Shown here one piece after another: positions 24,884-35,200 of a stretch of DNA of 64,000 nucleotides. The DNA comes from Paenibacillus chondroitinus NBRC 15376 (GTDB lineage: Bacteria > Bacillota > Bacilli > Paenibacillales > NBRC-103111), in the NCBI RefSeq assembly GCF_004000765.1, contig NZ_BILW01000007.1, forward strand, positions 1 to 64,000, read 5' to 3'. The stretch's first letter is position 1. Every line of letters starts with the position of its first letter. The notes beneath the pieces are model-generated. The model was given only the letters and a program-made list of their open reading frames with translations, was not told the DNA's origin and searched no databases. The position numbers were made by a program, and so were the translations under genes.

Positions 24884-26500
24884 TTATATCATCTGGTCAC
24901 GATATGCGCTCGGGGTAAGTCCGACATATTTTTTGAACAACTTGCTGAAGTAGCTGGGGTCGGAGTAACCTACCATAAAACATACCTCATAAAATTTATT
25001 ACGGGGATCGCTTAGCAGCTCCTTCGCTTTCTCAATTCTTACCTTGGTCAAAAACTCATTAATCGTCTCGCCCGTCTCCTGCTTAAACAGCAAACACATA
25101 TACGTGGATGACAAATAGACCTCTTTGGCAATATCCCCAATCTGCAAATTCTCCGCATATCGCTGCTCGATTAAGGCGTGGATGCGTTCAATGACGTTTT
25201 TCGGCTTCCCTTTGCGCTTCTCCTCAATGCTTTCACTTACCTGCAGAAGATGCTCCTCCACAATTTGACGTAAATCCGCCATGCGCTCCTGTTTAAAAAT
25301 GCGTTCCCACAAGTCTCTTTCCTTCTTCTCCATGTCGGGTCCGAGCATATTCAGCTCTTGCAAAAGCCGGCTTGTCAGCAAAATTAATTGCAAGCTCACA
25401 TTTCGTGCATTTGAGAAGCCTAACCTGCGATTCTGAGCAAGCGGGATAAATACATCGTCCAATTCGGCATGCAGCGCCGTTTTATCGGATGATTTGACAA
25501 CCGATATGATACGCTCACCCTGCGCAGCATCAAAACGGTACACGCTTTCATTATCATGTTCCAAATGGTCGATGGAAATAATGCGACTTTTCCCCAAATA
25601 CCAGCGATGATCCGCAGCTTCCTGTGCCCGATTATACGATTGCGGCAATGCAGCCAACTCGGAAATTCGTTCGCCTACGCCGATTGTCACGCTTATTTTC
25701 AGCCACTTCAGTAAGCTATCCCGAATATCTTCCGCCATACCAAGCAGCATCTCTTCCTGGGTATCCTCCTCGCCCATCCTCAGAATGCCGACATATTCGC
25801 CATTGCGATTTTCGAACACATATCCCTGCATGTATTTCCCGATAATTTCCTGGATAATATTTAAAATAGAATACGCCAGCAGCTGCTGATCCCTCTCTGA
25901 ACGTGTCGCGACAACTTGATCGCTATCATCAATTTTCACAACAATCGTCCAATAAACCGCATCGCTAGGCAGCACGAGCCCAAGAAAATCAAGCCGATCT
26001 TTGATCCTGCCCGAGTGCGGAATACCGTCCCGAATTAAGGACATCAGAAACTTTTCACGCAGCAAAGGCATGCTTTGGGTTAATTTGGCCTGCATATCCA
26101 CAATATAAGTGCGTTCTTGCTCCGCTTCCTTGAGTTCATTGACGACCCGTTCGACAACAGCGGCCAGTTCCAGCCTATCGACAGGTTTAAAAATATAATC
26201 CACGGCATTGACCTTAAGCGCCGACTTCAAATAATCCGCATCGTCATGCCCGCTTACGAACACAATTTTCATCAGCGGAAAACGCGCTTTAATCGCATGG
26301 GAAAGACGAATTCCATCCATCTGTGGCATACGAACATCCGTCAAAACAATATCCGGCTTGAGGCTCTCAATCACTTCCAAACCCACGTCCCCATCATCCG
26401 CTTCGCCAACAACTTCAATGCCATATTTCTCCCATTCAAAATAGGACATTAATCCGTGCCTCACCGTAGGTTCATCATCTACAATTACGAGTCGAAACAT
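24884..26500 (-). CDS. Two-component response regulator, AraC type (YesN family), second system
   Basis: A 538-residue regulator: receiver domain with Asp8/Asp9 and phospho-acceptor Asp55 (VLTDVRMP), a middle linker domain, and a C-terminal double AraC helix-turn-helix ending YFSKLFKKYVGLTPSAYRDQM. The longest frame begins at 26596, but AGGGAGG stands upstream of the ATG at 26500, where the receiver domain starts cleanly. Upstream is TATACT without a strong -35. It likely controls the LplB/LplC/binding-protein unit. Confidence 0.93.
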   Translation of the reverse strand: MFRLVIVDDEPTVRHGLMSYFEWEKYGIEVVGEADDGDVGLEVIESLKPDIVLTDVRMPQMDGIRLSHAIKARFPLMKIVFVSGHDDADYLKSALKVNAVDYIFKPVDRLELAAVVERVVNELKEAEQERTYIVDMQAKLTQSMPLLREKFLMSLIRDGIPHSGRIKDRLDFLGLVLPSDAVYWTIVVKIDDSDQVVATRSERDQQLLAYSILNIIQEIIGKYMQGYVFENRNGEYVGILRMGEEDTQEEMLLGMAEDIRDSLLKWLKISVTIGVGERISELAALPQSYNRAQEAADHRWYLGKSRIISIDHLEHDNESVYRFDAAQGERIISVVKSSDKTALHAELDDVFIPLAQNRRLGFSNARNVSLQLILLTSRLLQELNMLGPDMEKKERDLWERIFKQERMADLRQIVEEHLLQVSESIEEKRKGKPKNVIERIHALIEQRYAENLQIGDIAKEVYLSSTYMCLLFKQETGETINEFLTKVRIEKAKELLSDPRNKFYEVCFMVGYSDPSYFSKLFKKYVGLTPSAYRDQMI

Positions 26501-26572
26501 GTTGTATGCGCCTCCCTTACCCAGTGATTCTAGTATACTTGCTAGCCGCCGTCTTCGAAATAGACTGTGATC

Positions 26573-26614
26573 AAAAAAAATCGCCCCCGCTGCCAAAGGC
26601 AGGTCTGGGACGAT
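26573..26614 (-). terminator. Terminator of the FAD oxidoreductase gene
   Basis: Minus-strand stem ATCGTCCCAGACCTGCC/GGCAGCGGGGGCGAT with a TTT loop and eight T after it, 13 bp beyond the stop at 26627. Confidence 0.85.
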
Positions 26615-26626
26615 CTTTTCCTCGAT

Positions 26627-28030
26627 TTAGTTGCTTTCCTCGTCGTATTCAATGTGACCGGAGGCCACCGTAACAGCTTCTACTTTTCCAGGATTTTCGC
26701 CAAGCCAAGCCCCTTGCTCTACCAGCCTACGCTGAAGCTCCGGAATGTTTACCTCACGGAAACCGGCGCCTGTCACGCTCGCCATGGCCGCAGCCGTACC
26801 GGCCGCTTGCCCCATGGCAAAGCAGTTCGGCATTACGCGCAGCGAGCCTTGTACAGGACGGTCCGACGAAACTGAGCGTCCGGCAACGATAAGGTTGGAT
26901 TTGCCCTGTGGCAGCATGCAGCGGTAGGGAACACCGTGTGATTTACCTTTTGGCAAATGCTTGATAACCATGGTGCTGCTGGCATTGGCAAGGTGAATAT
27001 CGATAAAGTACGCATTACGCGCAATATCATCTTCAAACGTCCGCATGGAGATGAAATCATCCACGACAAGCGTATAGTCGCCTGCTATGCGGCGTGTTTC
27101 CCGAATCCCGATTTGATCGCCGGAGTGCACGAGATGAATATTCTCGAACCCTGGCACATACTTGCGCAGGAATTTAATTTGTACATCGATCAGTTTGCGC
27201 CCTTCAATAGCCGCATGCGTCAAATCCTCCGCGCTAGTACCATCGATTCCGAAAATATGTCCAAAATTAAAGCCCGCAATCGAATCGGTAATCCATGCGA
27301 TACCGGATACGCGCTTGCGGCCTTCCGGGAGATCTCCGTTTTGCTGCGCTTCCACGATGGTTTTGTCGAGCTGCTTGGATTGCCCCGACTCCTGGCAGAA
27401 CTGATCGAAACGCGCTTTATCCGCTCCCGTTACGAGATAACACATCGTTCCCGGCTGCAGCTCGCCATTTACCCCGCCAGTCTGGAACGGTACACCGGCT
27501 AACGCCGCCAAATCCGCGTCCCCGCTTGCATCAATATAAAGCTTAGCTTGAACGACCGAACGTCCCGATTTGTTGCTGATCACGAGACCGCTGATCCGGT
27601 CTCCTTCCAGCAGCACTTGGTCCGCAACGGTGTGGAACAAGATTTTGGCACCGCTTTCCAAAACCTGCTGATCATACACACGCTTCAGCGTTTCAACATC
27701 GATAGGCACCCAGTCCAACTGCTCCTTATAACGCTCGTGAAACGCATCCCCTGCTGCCTGCTTCATCTCGTTCAGAAGATCCAGACCAATTCCGCGTATG
27801 ATCGGCTTTTCGCCATCCGAGTATGGGCAAAATGCAGGCACCAATGCTGCCGTCCCCATGCCGCCCAAATATCCCCGCTGCTCGATCAGCAGTGTGTCTG
27901 CGCCATTGCGTGCTGCTGCCATGGCTGCGGCAACACCCGATGCCCCGCCTCCGACAACGACGACGTCCGGTGTATAGGAAATTGGAAGTTCAGATGAAAC
28001 TGTAATGGTTTGTGCCGTTTGTTTAGCCAT
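26627..28030 (-). CDS. FAD-dependent oxidoreductase
   Basis: A 467-residue flavoprotein of the FAD-dependent oxidoreductase (fumarate-reductase-like Rossmann) group. The dinucleotide-binding GGGASG is at residues 27-32, with LLIEQRGYLGGMGTAA following and the C-terminal FAD contact GQAAGTAAAM. Proteins of this type are common in Paenibacillus sugar loci; the substrate is not evident. GGAGG precedes the ATG at 28030; the frame opens further upstream to 28063 without a better site. It is divergently transcribed from a LacI-family regulator, a pairing that suggests local repression. Confidence 0.85.
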   Translation of the reverse strand: MAKQTAQTITVSSELPISYTPDVVVVGGGASGVAAAMAAARNGADTLLIEQRGYLGGMGTAALVPAFCPYSDGEKPIIRGIGLDLLNEMKQAAGDAFHERYKEQLDWVPIDVETLKRVYDQQVLESGAKILFHTVADQVLLEGDRISGLVISNKSGRSVVQAKLYIDASGDADLAALAGVPFQTGGVNGELQPGTMCYLVTGADKARFDQFCQESGQSKQLDKTIVEAQQNGDLPEGRKRVSGIAWITDSIAGFNFGHIFGIDGTSAEDLTHAAIEGRKLIDVQIKFLRKYVPGFENIHLVHSGDQIGIRETRRIAGDYTLVVDDFISMRTFEDDIARNAYFIDIHLANASSTMVIKHLPKGKSHGVPYRCMLPQGKSNLIVAGRSVSSDRPVQGSLRVMPNCFAMGQAAGTAAAMASVTGAGFREVNIPELQRRLVEQGAWLGENPGKVEAVTVASGHIEYDEESN

Positions 28031-28061
28031 TTGTTCTACCTCCATAGGATCTGATACCTTC

Positions 28062-28130
28062 ATTATAGTCCGACCGGAAAGTGAAACTAGTTTAATTTTA
28101 GTTTAATCAAAAAAGCGATCATGGTACGAT
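28062..28130. promoter_or_regulatory. Divergent promoter region with palindromic operator candidate
   Basis: Minus-strand -10 TATAAT at 28062-28067 serves the FAD oxidoreductase. Where its -35 should be lies the perfect palindrome AAACTAGTTT (28084-28093), and a related half site TTTTAGTTTAAT follows. On the plus strand a weaker pair, TTTAAT (28102-28107) and TACGAT (28125-28130), could serve the regulator. LacI-family control of both genes is inferred. Confidence 0.5.
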
Positions 28131-28171
28131 AGAAATCAAGATGCAGCATGCCAACTGTGAGGTGGAATCAC

Positions 28172-29224
28172 GTGCCAATACGCAAAGACGTAACACAAAA
28201 AACAATCGCCAAAGAACTGGGAGTCACCGTACAGACCGTCTCCAAAGCATTAAAAGGCAAACCTGGCATGTCCGAGACGACCCGCCAGCTGATCCTCGAA
28301 ACGATGGAGCAGCGAGGGTATTTTACCAAGGATCAAATTCGCAGCCTGCGCGCCGAGCACATCTCACCTTACCCTGTGGAAAAAATGAGATTCCTGCTTG
28401 TGCAAACCGAGGCATCCTTGAACTATCATGCGCGTTTGATCGGCGGCTTGCAGGATCGCTTCGCCTCCTTCGGCCACCACATCGAGGTTTGTATGCTGCC
28501 GACTTCCATTCGAAGCAGCGAGATGTCCGACTGGCTGGAGGAGCATGGCATTGCCTATACCGACGGCATCTTCATTGCGCCCAGTCTGACGCCTAAATCT
28601 TGGGAGGATGAGCTTCTGAAGCTGCCGATCCCCAAAATTCTGCTGAGCTATCCACCGCTCGGCACCAAAGTAGACAGCGTCATCTGGGACATCTATGAAG
28701 CGACCTTCCAAGCCGTTGCCTACCTGCGGTCCATCGGGCATGTCCGGATCATGTATGTTGGCGATACGCACCAACAACGTGGGTTTATCCTGCGCTGGCA
28801 GGCCTTCCAGCATGCCATGAATGAATTTGAGGCGGCGATCGATCCCCGCCAGCATTCCATCGATGCGCGGAGTACGAATCCGCATTGGCTGGATGACCTG
28901 CGCGCCAAGCTGCTTCGCAGCGCGCCTACCGCTTTGATTTGCGGCGTCGACGGCGAGGTCCCGGCTGTGTATCAGCTCTGCACCGAGCTGGGGCTGCGCA
29001 TCCCCGAGGACATCTCCCTCATCGGCATGCTTAATGAGCAGCCCGCTTCCCTGCCGGAGTTCACCCGGCCGCTGCTGTCCGTTCGCGAAACCGGCTACCG
29101 GGCGGCCGATCGCATGCTCTGGCGTATCGCAAATCCCACGCTGCCGTGTGAGCATATTCGCATTCAGGGGGAGCTGTGGATCGGACAGACGACGGCTGAG
29201 AATTTGGAATCTACTATTGTATAA
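28172..29224 (+). CDS. LacI-family transcriptional regulator
   Basis: A 350-residue repressor: N-terminal LacI helix-turn-helix (KDVTQKTIAKELGVTVQTVS) with a hinge, then a periplasmic-binding-like effector domain. The GTG at 28172 is preferred because GAGGTGG stands 6 nt upstream and the protein then begins PIRKDVTQK as in the family. An ATG at 28148 lacks a ribosome site. Its divergent partner is the FAD oxidoreductase, and a terminator follows. Confidence 0.9.
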   Translation: MPIRKDVTQKTIAKELGVTVQTVSKALKGKPGMSETTRQLILETMEQRGYFTKDQIRSLRAEHISPYPVEKMRFLLVQTEASLNYHARLIGGLQDRFASFGHHIEVCMLPTSIRSSEMSDWLEEHGIAYTDGIFIAPSLTPKSWEDELLKLPIPKILLSYPPLGTKVDSVIWDIYEATFQAVAYLRSIGHVRIMYVGDTHQQRGFILRWQAFQHAMNEFEAAIDPRQHSIDARSTNPHWLDDLRAKLLRSAPTALICGVDGEVPAVYQLCTELGLRIPEDISLIGMLNEQPASLPEFTRPLLSVRETGYRAADRMLWRIANPTLPCEHIRIQGELWIGQTTAENLESTIV

Positions 29225-29228
29225 CTAA

Positions 29229-29272
29229 GAGGCTGCCCCCAAAGTCGTGAATGACTAGGGGCAGCCTCTTTT
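29229..29272 (+). terminator. Rho-independent terminator
   Basis: An 11-bp stem GAGGCTGCCCC/GGGGCAGCCTC with TTTT on the plus strand, 5 bp after the LacI-family gene. Confidence 0.85.
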
Positions 29273-29281
29273 AAGTTCATG

Positions 29282-32200
29282 CTATTTGTTCTTTTTTTCC
29301 AACGCTTTTAACAAAACTACAACAGATTCGGCTCTTGTTGCGTTAGCTTGCGGAGCAAACGTATTGTTGTCTCGGCCTTGCACAATACCCGCTTGCTTCA
29401 CGAAAGCAACGCTGCCTTTGGCCCATGCCGGGATCGTCTCGTCATCCGAGAAGCCCGTAGCCGCGCCTGCCGTCGTGGATGCCCCCATCGCGTTTGCGAT
29501 AATGACGGCCATTTCGGCACGTGTAATTGGGGCATCCGGGCGGAAGCTGCCATCTTCATAGCCGTGAATGATGCCTGCTTTGACTGCTTTTCCGATAGCT
29601 TGCTGTGCCCATGCTCCGATTTTGGCATTGTCTGTGAAGGTTAATTGCGCTCCTTCGCCTTGCAGTTTCAACGCATTCATGAGCATAACCGCGAATTCAG
29701 CGCGCGTAACCGTTGAATCCGGTTTAAACGTACTGTCCGGATATCCACTGACGATTCCTCCGTTAACTGCATTTTGAATGCTAACCTCTGCCCAATGTCC
29801 TGCAATATCCCGGAAAGCTGGGTTGCCAGAAGGCCCCTTCGTTGGTTCGGTTGGTCCGACAGCGAATACCGCATATTTTGTAAAGTGATTCACCGCTACA
29901 GTAATTCGATCGCCATTCACAATGCCTCCAGCGACTTCAACCCACTGTTTCTGCACTTCGTCATAATAGTAGACAGATGGTCTTTGATCTTTTTGAACAG
30001 CCGATGGGTTAAAAGCGAAGCTCAATGTGACCGGTTTACTGAAGTTCTCCGTGAAGTTTTTCAAAATCTCAAAGATCGGGCTCACAAGAATTTCTTTATC
30101 CTTAATTAGATTTTGCGTGTTCACTAATCTTTCAATCGATAATTTCAGTTCTTTCATTATGGCTCCGGCAGGAATAGAAATGGTAATGGAATCACCTAAA
30201 CTAACTACTCCTGATTGGCCTACTTGAAGTGTTAATTGACCGTTTGTTCCAGTGACAGAATTAGGATCGGAGTTTACAGAACCAGGGTTACCGGCGTCAT
30301 CATGTTCGTTCTCATGCTCATCCGTAATTTCCTGTGCCGCGCGATTCACGGTAACTGTATAAATCTTCTGCGTCCCGTTCTGCGCTGTCACGATGACCGT
30401 GACTAGGTTTGCACCGACAATTAAATTCATATTCCCGCTAATTTGGCCGCTTAGGGCCGGTATTCCATTGACAGTCATCGTCGAATGGCTATCAGCCAAA
30501 GTGCCTGTTACCGAAAGACTGGATACCGCATTGGCTACATTGGATGTGTAACTCGTTTGCCCGGCTGCAAATGCCGGCGTCAGCGCTCCGTTCGAAAGCT
30601 TCAAACTGCTCAAGTCCGCGTTCTCGCTTAAAATAGGCGCGCGTTCAACAGTCAGGCTATACGTATTATTTGTCGTACCATCCTGAGCAGTTACTACAAT
30701 GCTTATCGTGTTTGAACCAACGTTCAAATTGCTAGCACTGTAGGTATAAACATCGCCTGTTACTGTTGAATAGGTAGCACCCGTTACAGTAATCGTTTCA
30801 CTAGGCTCAGCCTTTACTAAAAACATATTGAGACCTGAAACCGTATTGGGTACTTCCACTTGATAATGAAGCTGGGAGTTTGAGAAATCCGGTGTTAACG
30901 TCCCTTGGTCGACCGATAAATCTGCAAGCAGTGCATTGTTGCTAATTCTCGTTACATCGATCGTGTAGGTTTTCGTTGTGTGATTCACAGCTGTTACAAC
31001 AATTTCAATGTGATTCACGCCAACATTAAGCGCAATATCCGCACTTGCATGACCGCTTTGTACCGTTTGGCCTTTTACAGTGACACTCGCGCCAGCGTCC
31101 GCTGTCGTTGGAGTAACCGTCATAGTCTCAACGTTATTGGCTACGCTTAACGTGTAATTCGTCGTTCCAGCTGCAAAAATCTCATTCAAACTTCCACGGC
31201 TAACACCCAAAGCGCTTAAATCAGCATTTGAGCTCAGCTCACGGGTAACCTTGACCGTTAATGCTGTTGATGAATTACCAATCGCGTCCGTTGCTACGAT
31301 CTTAATCTCATTGTCGCCCATTGCCAGCTTCGACAAATCAATAGGCAGGATCGCTTTGCCGCCAACTGCTGTTACAGTCGTTCCAGCCTGTAGGACATTA
31401 TTATTGCCGACCATCGCCGTGACATTTGCACCCGCTTCGGTATCAACGATGATGTTGAAGTTATCCGTTTGTGCTGTATTATTCTTGTCTGCTGACCCAT
31501 CTTCGACGGGTACAGCCGGCGGTGACGTGTCCTTGGTTACAGGTACTGTCAATGTGCCGGAAGCAGCCCCCATACCATCTGTCACAACAATCTCAATGTT
31601 GTTTAGGCCTTCCATAAGTAGCGAGAGATTAATGGGCAGTGTTGCTTTGCCGCTTACAGCTGTCACACTCGTTCCCGATTCTAGAACACTAGTGCCGCCT
31701 ACTTTCGCTGTCACCGCTGCCCCTGATTCTGCATTTACGATGATGCTGAAGTTTGCGTTCTGGGTCGTACCTGCTTTCGGCGCTGTTCCATCTTCCGTAG
31801 GATCAGTTGGCGGAGTCGTGTCTATTGTTACCTCAACGCTTAGTGCATTGGACGCATTGCCTGTGGCATCCGTTGCGATAACTTTAATCACGTTAGGTCC
31901 TTCTGGAAGCTTCGTAAAATCAATAGGCAGCGTCGCTTTACCACCAACAGCCGTTACACTTGTTCCCGACTGCAGGACGTTCGTGGCTCCTACTTTCGCA
32001 GTCACGGTTGAACCCGTTTCTGCATTTACGATAATGTTGAAATTCGCGTTCTGCGTCGTTCCCGCTTTGTTGGCCGTTCCGTCTTCCGCCGGATCATCTG
32101 GAGATTTCGTATCCTTATTGACCGTAATCGTTAAAGTAACGGACGGGTTGCCAACGGCATCTTTTGCTTCAATTGTAATGCTGTTCGGTCCTTCCGCCAG

Positions 32201-35200
32201 CTTCGTTACATCAATCGGCAGATCGGCTTTATTATTCGCCGCCGTTACTTCCGAACCAGACAACAGCACATTCGTGCTTCCCACTTTCGCCGTCACCGTT
32301 GTTCCATTTTCAGCGGTTACGATGATGTCAAAATTGGCATTCTGCGTCGTATTATCTTTGTTAGCCGATCCATCTTCGACAGGTGCAGCCGGTGGTGTTA
32401 TATCTTTGGTTACTGGTACTGTCAATGTGCCGGAGGCATTCCCCATACCATCTGTTGCAACAATGTCAATACTGTTTACGCCTTCTGTGAGGAGTGAAAG
32501 ATCAATAGGCAGTGTTGCTTTGCCATTTGCAGCTGTCACACTCGATTGCAAAACGCTGGTGCCGCCTACTTTCGCTGTCACCGCTGCCCCTGATTCTGCA
32601 TTTACGATGATGCTGAAGTTTGCGTTCTGGGTCGTACCTGCTTTCTGCGCCGTTCCATCTTCCGTTGGAGTACTTGGCGCAGTCGTATCTATCGCTACCG
32701 CAACGGTCAAAGCATTAGAAGCATTGCCTATCGCATCTGTTGCGACAACTTCGATTACGTTAGATCCTTCAGCGAGCTTCGTAAAATCAATAGGCAGCGT
32801 CGCTTTACCACCAACAGCCGTTACACTTATTCCCGACTGGAGGACGTTCGCGCCTCCTACTTTCGCTGTCACTGCTGAACCCGTTTCTGCATTTACGATA
32901 ATGTTGAAGTTAGCGTTCTGAGTCGTTCCCGCTTTGTTGGCCGTTCCGTCTTCCGTTGGAACATTGGGTGGACTCGTATCCTTATTGACAGTAATCGTCA
33001 AGGCTGTGGAGGTATTACCAACAGCATCTTTCGCTTCAATTGTGACGCTGTTCGGTCCTTCCGCCAACTTCGCTACATCAATCGGTAGTACGGCTTTATT
33101 AGTCGCCGCCGTTACTTCCAAACCAGACTGCAGCACATTCGTGCCTCCCACTTTCGCTGTCACCTTGGCCCCATTCTCTGCGGTTACGATGATATCGAAA
33201 TTGGTATTCTGCGTCGTGTTTGCTTTATCTGCTGATCCATCTTCAAGCGGCTTGTTCGGCGCTATCGTATCTTTCGTAACGGGTACCGTCAGCGTACCTG
33301 ATGCGTTTCCTGCTGCGTCCGTCACAACAACGGCGATCTGATTGGCGTTTTCAGCAAGCTTCGCCAGATCAATTAGCAGCGTTGCTTTCCCGTTAGCCGC
33401 TTTGACATCAGTGCCAGTTTGAAGCACATTCGCAGCTCCCACTTGCGCTGTCACCTTGGCATCGGTTTCGGCATTAACGACAATATTGAAATTCGTATTC
33501 TGCGTCGTTCCTGCCTTATCCGCCGTTCCGTCCTCCGTTGGTACAAGAGGTGCAATCGTGTCTTTCGTGAGCGTAACCGTTAATTCTTCGGAGAAATTGT
33601 CCGTTCCAACGGTAAAAGCAATCACAATATCGTTGCTGCCTTCCGCTAGCTTCGTGATGTCAATAGGCAGTGTTGCTTTGCCGCTTGCATCCGCAGTAAC
33701 ATTTATTACTGTATCTAAAACATTTGCACCAGCCACTTGAGCTGTCACAAGCGCTCCATTTACAGCATTATTCACTTTGATGCTAAAGTTCACATTTTGC
33801 GCGGTTCCCGCTTTGATCGCTGCAGCATCCTCTGTTGGCGCTTTATAAATCTCTACAATATTCGAAGCGGCCGATTGCTGCCCGTCTTTGTAGTTAACCA
33901 TATTTCCTTTTGCCTTAACTTTAAACGTATACTTGCCTGGGCCTGCTGAACGCATAGCACTCAGGAAATCTGCACTTAGCGTACCGGCACTCGTTAAAAC
34001 TGCGCTGCCCCACACGGAATCATTGCGGTACAGCTGTACTTCATAGCCTGCTGCGCCTGCAACTGGATTCCAAGTGGCGATTCCGTCTTTCGACAGTTTA
34101 ACGGTTGCCGCCTGACCTAATGCAGCGGATGTGTTTGTTACTTTTATTGCAAAGGTCTGCGATGCTCCATTGCTCGAATGAAAAGTAAACGTCTGCCATC
34201 CTTCAGCCAGTTGAGACAAAAACTCTTTTTTCAGCGTTACAACACTGCCTGACACCGTAAAATCAGTACCTAGGTTCAGTGTCGTGCCTCTGTTGCTGAC
34301 AGTGATGCTCTTGAGTGTATTCGTCAAAGTCACCGGAATGTCCGCTTGCTGCATCATATTGATGTTGAAGAAAGCAGCGGACGGAACCGCAGTAGAGGCA
34401 ACTACATGCCAACTATCCCCACTATCTGTCGACTCTAGATAAGTGTCATAATCTCCAACGGCATAGAATTTTCCACTTGTGTAGGAAACGAACTGCAGGG
34501 CATTATAATTATCCGTATCTTCTCTAACTGGTGGTAACCAAGTCACTCCATTATTCGTTGACTTATAGATCGTACCGATCTCGTCTACTGCAATGAGTAC
34601 ACCATTCCCATAGGCGACAGAAGTAAGTTTGTAATCTGAAATCGCCGTGGGATTTACCGTCCAAGTCGTGCCATCGCTTGATGTAGCCACCGTTCCCCAG
34701 TTCCCCACAGCAACATACTTGCCATTAAAATAAATAATGGAAGTCATCGCAGGAACCAAGTTCAAATTAACCTTGGACCAATTAATGCCGTCTACTGACC
34801 CTTTAATAAAGCCATCATTCCCATTTCGCCCAACGGCCACATAGCGGGATCCATCATAGATCACATTGCCAAATGAACCACCATACGGGTATTGCCAATT
34901 CACGCCATCGGTGGAAACAACAATTCCGTCATTCCCAAGCTGCATAAATACGCCCTTTGCATAGAAGGCATTTTGAGCTGTCATCGTGGAGCCTTTAGGT
35001 TGTTGTTGAAAAGTAGTACCATTCGTGGACGTAAAAATACCGCCATACGACGTCCCGTCGTAGCCGAATAAGTAATATTTGAAATTTACAGTGTCATATA
35101 AGCCTCCAAATATTTGGCTCGATGTGTTGCCGGCTGCTCTGAATGGACCAGACCAGGTAATACCATCAAGGGATGTATAACTTGATCCCAAAGCGTCATT

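Noticed and set aside
31251..32921. 556-codon plus-strand open frame opposite the SLH surface protein
   Set aside because: It is a mirror of the Ig-like repeats: repetitive, no ribosome site, and explained by the codon bias of the Thr/Val/Ala-rich minus-strand gene.
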